From: Chara braunii | Taxonomy: Eukaryota > Streptophyta > Charophyceae > Charales > Characeae | Length of the DNA stretch: 26,846 nt | Direction: 5' to 3' | Assembly (NCBI GenBank): GCA_003427395.1 | Contig: BFEA01000402.1 | Location: 1,291,185 to 1,318,030 of the forward strand | Translations under genes and position numbers: made by a program | Part shown: positions 1-7,059 of the stretch, in pieces | How positions within the stretch are numbered: the first letter of the stretch is position 1 | Layout of the letters: each line of letters begins with the position of its first letter | Notes under the pieces: generated by a model | What the model was told of the DNA's origin: nothing | Databases searched by the model: none | What the model saw: only the letters and a program-made list of their open reading frames with translations

Positions 1-74
1 CGGGGGAACTGCAGGCTGCAATCTAGGGGTGAAAAAGAAAAAGGAAGAAACACTGCTGAGTTTCAGCCAATGGG

Positions 75-205
75 TGGTATGGCAACTGCAAATGGGGGGC
101 AACCTTTTCGGTCCTAGAAACTGAAGGTAGCTGAGTTTCTACGACAAAATGGCAATTATGAATCTCGAGGATTAGTCCTAGAGATGTTTTAACACTTTTA
201 GTCTC
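75..205. repeat. Diverged dispersed repeat, copy 1
   Basis: This stretch aligns by eye with 2490-2620 in the same orientation. Shared blocks include CAAATGGGGG, CCTTTTCGGTCC, a GACAAAAT(T/G)GC block and a later TCTAGGATT/CGAGGATT block. The copies are diverged and differ by small indels. No coding potential or terminal structure was recognised, and the family is unknown. Confidence 0.5.
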
Positions 206-290
206 GAAAACGCAGTAGAAATCGGCTTCCGACATCACACCCTAAGGCATGCTGCAATCTGTTTTTTTCTTTACTCCTACTAAGGTGTAA

Positions 291-415
291 GCCGGGTCTC
301 ACGTGATGCTCCCGTGAGGCTCGGCTGCCAGTCTTGGGAAAATGTCGGGATAGGGGGCTGGTCCCAAGGAAATGCCTGTAGTCAAGCCGGGTCTCACGTG
401 ATGCTCCCGTGAGGC
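291..415. repeat. Perfect 30-bp direct repeat pair with internal hairpin
   Basis: The same 30 bases lie at 291-320 and 386-415, a period of 95 bp. Each copy contains an inverted repeat, CTCACG / CGTGAG, separated by nine bases, so each can form a short hairpin. The 65 bases between the copies are not repeated. The origin is unknown; it may be the remains of a local duplication or of a foldback end. Confidence 0.75.
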
Positions 416-458
416 ATGGCTCTACTAGCTCAAAGGCCGATTACGGGCCTGGTGTATC

Positions 459-528
459 TTTCCATGTTCTAGCGGAGGATTCAGTCTCATTTTGCACATT
501 TGGAGGGTAGTGGAGTGAGGCCCTCGGT
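459..528 (+). mobile_element. MITE-1 fragment (right half)
   Basis: This matches the right half of the small TIR element seen complete at 3942-4062. It has the internal TTCCATGTTCTAGCGG block, then TTTTGCACATTTGGAGGGTA and the outer GTGGAGTGAGGCC. The left terminal repeat is not recognisable. It is non-coding. The sequence that follows (527-605) recurs at 1132-1210, so a longer segment containing the MITE end was duplicated. Confidence 0.6.
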
Positions 529-605
529 TTATTTTGGTGGAGCCGTGTTCATTTTCCTTTTCTATTGTCGTTTTCCGAGACCTGGCCTTTGGAGCGGCAC
601 TCGTT
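527..605. repeat. Direct repeat with 1132-1210
   Basis: The sequence from CCCTCGGTT through GTTCATTTTTCCTTT to GTCGTTTTCCGAG recurs at 1132-1210 in the same orientation with scattered differences. Both copies sit directly after a MITE-1 right end. This suggests duplication of one segment, or two insertions of a composite repeat. Open frames crossing it are low-complexity and are not called as genes. Confidence 0.55.
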
Positions 606-729
606 TTTCTTTCACAAGTCTGGCAGTGGCACACTTTCAGTTTTGAAAGGGCAAAAAAAACATGTGCAGGCAACAAAATCGGGTGTGGAGTTAGAAAAGG
701 GCGATATCGCTAAAAATGGCTGTGGCCCA

Positions 730-838
730 TGTGTGATTTTGTTACCCTTTTCAAACTCGGCGCGCAAGTTTGTTGCCCTTTTCAGACTCGGCGCGCGAGT
801 TTGTTGCCCTTTTCGAACTCGGCGCGCGGGTAAAAAAA
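730..838. repeat. About 34-bp tandem array with GC-rich palindrome
   Basis: Three consecutive units read roughly TTGTTGCCCTTTTCGAACTC followed by a GGCGCGCGAGT-like end. Each unit contains the self-complementary block ACTCGGCGCGCGAGT or a close variant. Weaker relatives follow at 865-905 (TTGTTGCCC, ATTGCCCTGTTCGAAC). An inverted relative (TTTTGAAAGGGCAA) lies at 640-652 and another at 8105-8125, so the unit belongs to a wider repeat family. Confidence 0.65.
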
Positions 839-991
839 GCTTCTGTTGCTGTTTTGAACTCTGGGTTTGTTGCCCGTGTGTGATTTTATTGCCCTGTTCG
901 AACCTTTTTGTGCCACAACCGAACTTATCCCTTTTTTCTTTTCTGTTGTCGTTTCAGCGATCTGGCGTTTGGGCCTCGCAATGTATTGTTC

Positions 992-993
<2 letters not shown>

Positions 994-1058
<65 letters not shown>
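994..1058. repeat. 65-nt T homopolymer
   Basis: There are 65 consecutive T residues. Near-identical short sequences flank the run: TGTATTGTTCTA before it and TGTATTGTTTTA after it. This looks like a target-site duplication around a bare poly(A) insertion read on the minus strand. Long homopolymers are also prone to assembly length error. Confidence 0.85.
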
Positions 1059-1060
<2 letters not shown>

Positions 1061-1263
1061 TGTATTGTTTTATGTTGAATTTTTTTCTATGGGAGGATTT
1101 TGTTTTTTTTTGCACATCTGGAGAGTAGAGGCCCTCGGTTCGTTGTGGTGTAGCCATGTTCATTTTTCCTTTCTTTTGTCGTTTTCCGAGATTCTGCCCT
1201 TTGAGCCTTGCTCAACTACTCGCACATTGTGGAAAACAAGAATGTTCTGCTGTGGCAAGGTTC

Positions 1264-1311
1264 TCGCTCCACTACAGTAACTCTCCAAATATGCAAAATG
1301 AGGGCCTCGCC
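1264..1311 (-). mobile_element. MITE-1 terminal fragment
   Basis: The sequence CTCGCTCCACTACAGTAACT followed by a CCAAATATGCAAAATGAG-type block is the left terminal inverted repeat of MITE-1. It directly abuts the next complete unit at 1312. No partner end of its own is clear, so this is a fragment left by nesting or tandem insertion. Confidence 0.5.
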
Positions 1312-1428
1312 ACACGACTCTCGAAATGTGAAAAAGACAACTTTGGCGGGCACCAGGCGCATCTGGCCATGTTCTAGCGGGAAGTTCATTCTCATTTTGC
1401 ACATTTCGAGAGTGGTGTGGCAACGCCC
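1312..1428 (+). mobile_element. MITE-1, complete short copy
   Basis: This is a 117-bp non-coding element with terminal inverted repeats. The left end is GGGCCTCGCCACACGACTCT then CGAAATGTG. The right end reads TTTTGCACATTTCGAGAGTG then GTGTGGCAACGCCC, close to its reverse complement. Internally it carries the family block CATGTTCTAGCGGGAAG. Length and ends match 3942-4062. It encodes nothing and would depend on a transposase from elsewhere. Confidence 0.65.
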
Positions 1429-1439
1429 TGAGGCTGAAT

Positions 1440-1625
1440 CCTCATCGAAAGATGCAACGCGATATTTTTGTTTTGTTGTAAATGTGGAGAGTAGTGGAGC
1501 AACGGCCAACGATTTCCGCCCTTACTCCACTAGTCTCCACATCACACAAGGACTCAAGGAGTATGGTCATGTACCTTTCCATGTTGTAGAACAAGATTCA
1601 CTCTTATTGCAGTGGGGTTTTCCCC
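1440..1625 (+). mobile_element. Degenerate MITE-1 fragments
   Basis: Two more diverged pieces of the family can be followed. A right end with AATGTGGAGAGTAGTGGAGC lies near 1480-1505. A degenerate unit at about 1531-1625 has the left-end relic CTCCACTAGTCTCCACAT and the internal CCTTTCCATGTTGTAGAAC and AAGATTCACTC blocks. Boundaries are approximate. Confidence 0.4.
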
Positions 1626-1675
1626 TCTTTTTGCCAGCAGTCTCGAGATATAGGGCCAGTCTTGAGATATAGGGC

Positions 1676-1830
1676 CTCGCTCCACTGCTGTCCACTGTAC
1701 GAAAATGGACAGTTGGATGTCGCTCCACTTACTGTCCATTATCGGTGTGCAAAATGGCTTGGACATTTGTCAGAAATACCCTGGAAAATTGACTGTCCAT
1801 TTTTGTATAGCTCCCACCCTGCACAACTAC
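1676..1830. repeat. Hairpin-rich repeat with CTGTCCA blocks
   Basis: CTGTCCA / TGGACAG inverted copies occur around 1687-1711, and more CTGTCCAT copies lie at 1733 and 1793. A related AACTGTCCACAATTTTGTAC block lies at 2043. The outer sequence CCTCGCTCCACT resembles the MITE-1 end. It is probably another small foldback element related to the TIR families, but no full boundaries are visible. Confidence 0.4.
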
Positions 1831-1930
1831 TTCCGTTGACGGTCCTCGTAGGAACCCACGGACCCTCCGCCTTTTGGGACAGCGAGCCTGGAGTCTGGGC
1901 GTACAAAATGCTATCGAGGCTCTGGTAGTG

Positions 1931-1951
1931 CTGCGCCCGTGTCGGGCGCAG
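1931..1951. repeat. Perfect 9-bp-arm GC hairpin
   Basis: CTGCGCCCG, a three-base TGT loop, then CGGGCGCAG form a perfect, GC-rich inverted repeat. No T run follows and no gene lies just upstream, so it is not called as a terminator. It sits about 27 bp left of the larger hairpin at 1978-2026. Confidence 0.8.
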
Positions 1952-1977
1952 GGAACTCATGAACTCGGGTGTTGTAT

Positions 1978-2026
1978 AGCGTACAACAAGTGGAGCGATG
2001 CCGCGTCTCCACAAGTTGTGTACGCT
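1978..2026. repeat. Imperfect 18-20-bp-arm hairpin
   Basis: AGCGTACAACAAGTGGAG and CTCCACAAGTTGTGTACGCT are near reverse complements, separated by 11 bases. The GTGGAG..CTCCAC ends recall the TIR families nearby. It is a likely foldback insertion or part of one. No coding sequence is present. Confidence 0.7.
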
Positions 2027-2306
2027 CTCATAGCTTTCCAAGAACTGTCCACAATTTTGTACAGTCCCATATCCACAGGTGACCAGCCCCAGGTAATTCG
2101 AGATTATTATGGATTTTTTTTTGTTTTGTTTTGTTTTGGGAAGTTATTGTAGATATTATGTCATAACATGATTATTGGTTACCGAGCTTCAGTTATGACA
2201 GGTATGTTGAGACTCGGGAGTTAATTAAGCCGCTTCAAGTATCGTGAAATTGAGGGTCTCAACCATGATGGGCATCGTTTTTTCTTTGTTTTTTTTCTTT
2301 GGACAA

Positions 2307-2420
2307 GTGCTCCAATCTATTCGTGGGGAGCAACACGTGCTGGGAACCGGGCCCAGCGTCCCATGTAGAATATACAAATGATTTGAAATACCAGGGCCAT
2401 TCATCGTAATTGAGCCATGA
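2307..2420 (+). mobile_element. SINE-like repeat, copy 1
   Basis: This contains the conserved core TCGTGGGGAGCAACACGTGC then TGGGAACCGGGCCCAGCGTC. The core recurs about a dozen times here on both strands. The flank GTAGAATATACAAATGATTTG to CCAGGGCCATT is shared with the copy at 25150-25265, so the repeated unit is at least about 115 bp. The core can fold (CTGG..CCAG and GGGAGC..GCGTCCC). It is non-coding; a polymerase III origin is possible but unproven. Confidence 0.65.
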
Positions 2421-2489
2421 ATGCGATCTCGGGAAAACAAAACCCAAAAATAAACCCCTGTGTTTCAAGTTTCAACTTTAACCGATGGG

Positions 2490-2620
2490 CTCCAGCAGGT
2501 GGGCGGTCTGACAACCCCAAATGGGGGTCCCCTTTTCGGTCCGAAAAGAACAAGGTATTTTAGTTTCCGGGACAAAATTGCCGTTTTGTCCAAGAACGTC
2601 TAGGATTCTTCCTACTAGAG
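2490..2620. repeat. Diverged dispersed repeat, copy 2
   Basis: This is the second copy of the repeat at 75-205, in the same orientation and diverged. It lies between a SINE-like copy and a U6 retrocopy. No open frame or known domain is supported. Confidence 0.5.
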
Positions 2621-2712
2621 AGACATTCTGACGATTGTGGTTTAGGAAACGAGGTTAGGGCGTAGTCGCAATAATGCAACAATGCGTAACCTAGTGTTAT
2701 AGAGTTTTCTAC

Positions 2713-2843
2713 GTGCTTCGGGACGTCCGTTAAAATTGGAAAGATACAGAGAAGCTTAGCATGGGCCCTGCCCAACCAGGATGACTTGCATAAATAGATA
2801 TAAATAGAGTTTTCAAGGTCTCAAAAAAAAAAAAAAAAAAAAA
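2713..2843 (+). pseudogene. U6 snRNA retropseudogene with poly(A) tail
   Basis: The copy begins GTGCTTCGGGACGTCCGTTA and continues through AAAATTGG, the catalytic ATACAGAGAAG box, TTAGCATGG and CCCTGC to GGATGAC..GCATAAAT. This is the order of U6, the catalytic snRNA of the spliceosome. Changes such as GCTTAGC for GATTAGC and CCCAACCAGG for GCGCAAGG disrupt it. The 3' end is degraded and is followed, from 2823, by 21 A residues. That points to retroposition rather than a working polymerase III gene. No T-run terminator follows directly. Confidence 0.8.
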
Positions 2844-2866
2844 GGTCTGTCCAACAAGACACTTAA

Positions 2867-2868
<2 letters not shown>

Positions 2869-2900
<32 letters not shown>

Positions 2901-3070
2901 GGGCCGTAGATTACCTTGATTGATGGAGGGATCTGAAAAAAGGAAGGTTGTATCTCGGAATGGCCGGTCTCTTGCGGATATATCTCTAGACTGCTTACCT
3001 TTTAAACGACAAAACGACACGCCCACCGGGAAACAAAAAGAAAAGAGGGACCTCAGCCCAGCGGGGTGTG
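2869..3070 (-). mobile_element. Poly(A)-tailed retroposon, tandem copy 1
   Basis: On the minus strand this is about 172 bp of non-coding sequence ending in a 29-nt poly(A), seen here as T at 2869-2897. The same unit with its own T run follows at 3072-3270. The first 80 or so bases differ at roughly ten positions between copies, while the last 90 or so are identical. It resembles a SINE or processed RNA copy of unknown source. An N at 3071 marks the junction. Confidence 0.55.
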
Positions 3071-3071
3071 N

Positions 3072-3270
3072 TTTTTTTTTTTTTTTTTTTTTTTTTTTCT
3101 GGGCCGTAGATTACCTTGATTGATGGTGGGATCAGAATAGAGGAAGGTGGGACCTCGGAATGGCCGGTCACCTGTGGATATATCTCTAGACTGCTTACCT
3201 TTTAAACGACAAAACGACACGCCCACCGGGAAACAAAAAGAAAAGAGGGACCTCAGCCCAGCGGGGTGTG
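3072..3270 (-). mobile_element. Poly(A)-tailed retroposon, tandem copy 2
   Basis: This is the second copy of the unit at 2869-3070, again preceded on the plus strand by a T run (27 T, 3072-3098) and directly abutting the ambiguous base at 3071. A short peptide-like frame is shared by both copies, but it is explained by the duplication and is not called as a gene. Confidence 0.55.
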
Positions 3271-3329
3271 TGCAACCAGGCTTGTTCTCCTCGCCAAGTC
3301 CTCGGGTCCACTTTCTGGAATGTAGAGAT

Positions 3330-3790
3330 CAGGAAATGCACAAAAACCAAAAATCATGGCGGTGTATCGTTCCTTGTTCTAGGGCCTAGTTGCACTACTC
3401 GCCAGCCGTCACATTTCGTGGCGAATGCGTGGAGAGTGAAAAAACTGAGAATCATTACTTGCCTTCTACAGAAAAGTTAAATTTTTTGTCTAACTGAGGT
3501 CTACTCGTGAAGCCCTGCACCCTCCAGAAAGTTGTTTTGTGGAGAGGTCCGAGGACCACCCTCCACAAACCGTCGTGCACAGGCGGGGAAACCGAATTCA
3601 CTCTCCACAACTTGTGTCGACGGTGTGGCGAGCCGTCTGACACATTTTGCATTCGCCAAGTTTGGCGAGTAAGTGCAACCAGGCGCCTACTTGCCAAACT
3701 TGGCGTATGGCGAGTAGTGCAAGTAGGGCCCTAGCGGAAGATTCACTCTTGTTTTGCACATATCGAGAGTGGTGGATGGAGCCCTCAATT
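3330..3790 (+). mobile_element. MITE-1 copy split by a nested MITE-2
   Basis: MITE-1 internal sequence (ATGGCGGTGTATCGTTCC, TTGTTCTA) runs to 3381. It is interrupted by the 349-bp MITE-2 and resumes at 3731 with CTAGCGGAAGATTCACTC, then TTTTGCACATATCGAGAG and GTGGATGGAGCCCTC. Removing the insert and one CTA restores the order seen in the uninterrupted copy at 3942-4062. The left terminal repeat of this copy is badly eroded. Confidence 0.6.
3382..3730 (+). mobile_element. MITE-2 copy A
   Basis: A 349-bp non-autonomous DNA element. The 23-bp terminal inverted repeats are GGGCCTAGTTGCACTACTCG.. at 3382-3404 and ..CGAGTAGTGCAAGTAGGGCC at 3708-3730, with two mismatches. CTA lies directly on both sides (3379-3381 and 3731-3733), a likely 3-bp target-site duplication. 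Internal inverted segments (GCCAAGTTTGGC-like) add hairpin potential. GGG-starting ends with a 3-bp T/A-containing duplication recall PIF/Harbinger MITEs, but no transposase is present. Confidence 0.7.
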
Positions 3791-3941
3791 TCTGCTCTTT
3801 TCCCCATAAGGAAACAATTGGTTGGATAATATAATTATGTAATGTCGTTTCTCCCCGAAGAATTGGACGGACAGGCAAATGGAAAGAAGGGAGGGAACCA
3901 TTTGCCTCATCAGTGTGTTAGTACACGAAATACTGGACATT

Positions 3942-4062
3942 GGGCTTCACTCCACTACTCTCGACATGCGTAAAAAACAAAAATTATGGCGGTGTATCTT
4001 TCCATGTTCTAGAGGAAGATTCACTCTCGTTTTGCACATTTCGAGAGTAGTGGAGCGAGGCC
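3942..4062 (+). mobile_element. MITE-1, best complete copy
   Basis: A 121-bp element with inverted termini of about 33 bp: GGGCTTCACTCCACTACTCT then CGACATGCGTAAAA at 3942-3975, and TTTTGCACATTTCGAGAGTA then GTGGAGCGAGGCC at 4029-4062. The centre carries the family block TATGGCGGTGTATCTTTCCA then TGTTCTAGAGG. No clear target-site duplication is visible. It is non-coding. The ends share GGGCCT..CACTACTC with MITE-2. Confidence 0.7.
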
Positions 4063-4524
4063 AATTAAGTGGAACATAGGGTAAAATCACTTGCTTACGG
4101 GAACACGGGCCTGGGAGTCCAAGACCAACATGTGGGACACATGATTGCAGTTGCATCATCATGTGGGAATAAACCACCCGGGCCCATGTCCCACTCGGCC
4201 GTAGTCTTCATTTCTGGCTGTTGATATTCATTAAATCTTTGGCGACAAGTAGAGAATTCGAGTAAGTGGGACTTGGCCCCTGGTCCCATCCTCGTCCCCT
4301 TGAATGAACCCCGGAAGAGCCGGTGGCGATGGGGCTCAGGACTCAGAGTCGGGGGCCTACACTCAACACATGATTGCAGTTGAATTGAAAGAAAAAAGGA
4401 AAAAAAGAAAAAGGGGTATGAATAAACAGCCTGGTTCAATCATCTTCCCTTTAATGAAACCCCTGACGAGTACGTGGCAACGGGTAGAGCGCATCCGGGC
4501 GTTGCGGTTCTCGTTTGAGTTCGA
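4063..4524. other. Intervening sequence without a recognised gene
   Basis: No domain, RNA gene or complete element was recognised. ACATGATTGCAGTTG occurs at about 4138 and 4369 in the same orientation, with ACATGTGGGACACATG-type sequence near the first, suggesting an eroded local duplication. A purine-rich block lies at 4386-4420. Confidence 0.4.
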
Positions 4525-4921
4525 GGGCCGGGTTGCACTACTCTCCACACATCAAGTTTGGCAAGTGGATGCCTGGTTGCACTTACTCGCCAAACTTGGC
4601 GAATGAAAAATATGTCAGACTGCTCGCCACACCGTCGACACACAAGTTGTGGCGAGTGTTGGCGAGTGTTTTCGGTTTCCCCGCCTGTGCACGGCGGTTT
4701 GTGGAGGGTTGTCCTCGGACCTCTCCACAAAACAACTTTCTGGAGAGTGCACGGCTTCACGAGTCGAGATCAGGCAGACCATTTTTTTTTACTTTTCTGT
4801 AGAAGAAATATTGTGGTGAGTAAGTGCTACCAGGCCTCCAGTTGGACACGGTTCTCATTTTTTTCACTCTCCACCCATCCGCCACGAATTGTGGCGGATG
4901 GCGAGTAGTGCAACTAGGCCC
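4525..4921 (-). mobile_element. MITE-2 copy B, inverted relative to copy A
   Basis: About 397 bp with terminal repeats GGGCCGGGTTGCACTACTCT.. (4525-4547) and ..CGAGTAGTGCAACTAGGCCC (ending 4921). The interior at about 4556-4780 is the reverse complement of 3480-3700 in copy A, including CTCCAGAAAGTTGTTTTGTG and the CAAGTTGTGGCGAG segment. Mirror open frames on the two copies arise from this homology and are not genes. It is somewhat longer than copy A. No clear target-site duplication was seen. Confidence 0.65.
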
Positions 4922-5090
4922 TGACAAAGGGTAATTCTGCAATGCATATCGCATTTGTTGGACGGTCTGGAACTGTCACAGCTAAACACTAACATAACAC
5001 TACTAACATGCAGTATAAACATGCAAAACCCTCGAAAGACCACTCTAAATTTAACGGTCGATTTCGTGCAACTAAAATATTCCGTTAAAA

Positions 5091-5130
5091 AGGGGTAACT
5101 ATGCGGGAGTCACAAAAACCTAAATGAAGT
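5091..5130. repeat. End fragment of the 5242-5440 foldback family
   Basis: GGGGTAACTATGCGGGAGTC then ACAAAAAC closely matches the terminal sequence of the foldback at 5242-5440 (GGGGCAACTACACAGGAGTC). Only one end is present, so this is a solo or truncated terminus. Confidence 0.55.
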
Positions 5131-5241
5131 GGAAGCTACGCTTCGATCGGTTTCGGGTTGCATGCTATCCAGGCAGACAATGACCATATCATAGGTCGGA
5201 ATCTGGTCCCTACAACAACCTGGACTTTATAGGGAAAAAAA

Positions 5242-5440
5242 GGGGGCAACTACACAGGAGTCACAAGAAAACAGTTTGAAATTACAGTTCCGGCCAAAAC
5301 GAGTTTCAAATTGCATTTATTGCACCGTACCTGATCGGAAGCTGGCTTGTATACATTGCCCGAAGTGCAGTTTGAAACTCGTTTTGGCCCGAAGTGTATT
5401 TTCAAACTGTTTTTGTGACTCCCGCGTAGTTCCCCCCCCC
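5242..5440. mobile_element. Foldback element with about 74-bp arms
   Basis: The left arm (5242-5315) and right arm (5366-5440) are near reverse complements around a 50-bp spacer. Shared blocks include ACAGTTTGAAA, GGCCAAAACGAGTTTCAAA and GAGTCACAA. The outer ends are GGGGGCAACTA and TAGTTCCCCC. Almost the whole unit could form one long hairpin. It is non-coding; a MITE or foldback transposon is the simplest reading. Confidence 0.7.
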
Positions 5441-5666
5441 CCCCACAACAAAAAAAAAGAGACGGTGACACAAGCACCTGTATCGGCATATAGCAACCCC
5501 TACCCATCCCACCCACTTGTTAGCCCTTTCTGGCTGGCCACTGGTGAGGTGAGCCATTTGCACAGTCGCAGAAGAAATTCAATCCGAGGCTAAGAAAAGT
5601 ACTGATTACATGCAGATCCTCTGAGGGCCCCGCTGCAACACTCAACATGTGGGTCAGATACATGCC

Positions 5667-6160
5667 TTATTGAACGTTGTAAATGTATCGGGACCATTGG
5701 CAGCTCCAGATTCATTCAGAATGTAGTGGAGTGAGGCCCTCTCTCAGCATCTAACCCATGATTAGTGTCCGTGGTGATTCCTCCTTGTAATTATGTGCCA
5801 GATTGATTTTTATTTTATTTTATTTTTCCCCCCACAAACATCGGTGACGGGACGTAGAGGGGTTGCTTATATGAGCAGACACTCCCTTTACGTTCCCACT
5901 CTTGGATGGCTTATTGAACGTTGTAAATGTATCGGGATTATTGGCAGCCCCAGATTTATTCAGAATGTAGTGGAGTGAGGCCCTCTCTCAGCATCTAATC
6001 CATGATCAGTTTCCGTGGTGATTCCTCCTCGTAATTATGTGCCAGTCTGCCAGATTGATTTTTTTTTTTTTTTTTTTTTTTCCCCACAAACTTTGGCGAC
6101 GGGTCGTAGAGGGGGTGCCTATATGAGCAGACACTCCCTCTACATTCCCACTCTTGGATG
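5667..6160. repeat. 244-bp tandem duplication
   Basis: The unit starting TTATTGAACGTTGTAAATGT occurs at 5667-5910 and again from 5911 to about 6160. Each copy carries a MITE-1 right end (GTAGTGGAGTGAGGCCCTC) and a T-rich tract. Each ends with a segment (TATATGAGCAGACACTCCCT, CACTCTTGGATG) that matches the 5' part of the SINE-like family. Only the second copy continues into the SINE core. The T tract expanded from a broken T/A-rich run in copy 1 to 22 T in copy 2. Confidence 0.8.
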
Positions 6161-6215
6161 ACTCCGTTCCATTGGTGGGGAGCTGCACCTGCTGGAAACC
6201 GGGTCCAGCGTCCCT
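6108..6215 (+). mobile_element. SINE-like repeat, copy 2
   Basis: A well-preserved core, CATTGGTGGGGAGCTGCACC then TGCTGGAAACCGGGTCCAGC and GTCCCT. It is preceded by the family's 5' segment TATATGAGCAGACACTCCCT. The core contains CTGGA..TCCAG and GGGA..TCCC complementary blocks. The segment GGGTCCAGCGTCC loosely resembles a tRNA-type B box, which is only suggestive. Confidence 0.65.
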
Positions 6216-7058
6216 TGACATCATAGACAGGAGCCTGAGTTACATGCAAAACACAAACTGCCAGTTATGTCTTATGTTTATGTCTTATGTTTAGGAACCC
6301 TATCTGACCAATTCTACCATCTGGTGGCCGGAAAGGGATCCCTTGGGCCGTTCGAGATATCTTAGAAGATCTTGTGACCCTGTGGCTGGTGTTACCTTTG
6401 GTGGGCAGGTTCGCGCAATGGATCTGCTTCCCAACTAACAGCTAGTAACACCAAAGCTGCAAATATTAGACCTGCACCTCACCACCTCTGAAGATGTGAT
6501 TCTGCGATTGCAACCGGGCAGAAGTCTGTGGGTGGACGGCGACTGCACCTTGCTTGGAAAAGACTCATCCATCAGATGCACCAGAGTGTGTCAGGACTAT
6601 CGATCACGCATTGTGGATGCCGTTCCGACCCTCCACGATGAAGCCTTCCTTGAACAGGATGGGGGGGGGGAGGGGGAGGGGTGTAACTGCAGCTATACAG
6701 TCTATATTCATGAAGAGCCTCTTCTCTTCTCCCCTCCCTGGGTCCTGTCACGTCATGTCAATCTTAGCTTGCTTTGTCTCTTCATCTGTCGTGTTTGGAA
6801 GTAGTAACCTCCGTGCCGGCCTTCTCAGCATCTTCCCTCATGAGGAGGCTTCTCCACTTTGGGAATTCCTTCTGCAGTGTGTCGCGGCACTGTTGCTGGG
6901 TCATCAACTCTCAGTTTCCGCCTCACCTGGTCTCTTTCTGCCGCCGTTTGGAGGGAATAGGGAGGGGATGGAAGCGAGGGCCGATGGGGGGTGGATGGTG
7001 GGTGGATAACAACAGAAAGGGGGGAGGGTGTGTGCACATGGTGTAGGCGAGGGGGCAC
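6216..7058. other. Unassigned region with a G-rich tract
   Basis: No gene was recognised. A run of G-rich sequence at 6661-6682 (ten G, then AGGGGGAGGGG) has G-quadruplex potential on the plus strand. Purine-rich sequence at 6945-7060 may be eroded LINE 3' untranslated sequence, since the LINE fragment at 7060-8075 is oriented toward it. Open frames here show no known motif. Confidence 0.4.
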
Positions 7059-7059
7059 C

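Noticed and set aside
565-1280. Overlapping plus-strand open frames of 137-187 codons
   Set aside because: They run through the 65-nt T run (poly-Phe) and known repeats, with no domain. They are chance frames.
4464-4500. CTGACGA on the plus strand as a hammerhead start
   Set aside because: No complementary stem II and no GAAA box follow.
3507-4760. Similar peptides encoded on opposite strands (both start MKPCTLQKVVLWRGP)
   Set aside because: They come from two inverted MITE-2 copies, not from conserved genes. The frames are short and the element is non-coding.
6161-6215. SINE core as a functional tRNA gene
   Set aside because: No cloverleaf can be drawn and the anticodon arm is absent. Only a loose B-box resemblance exists.
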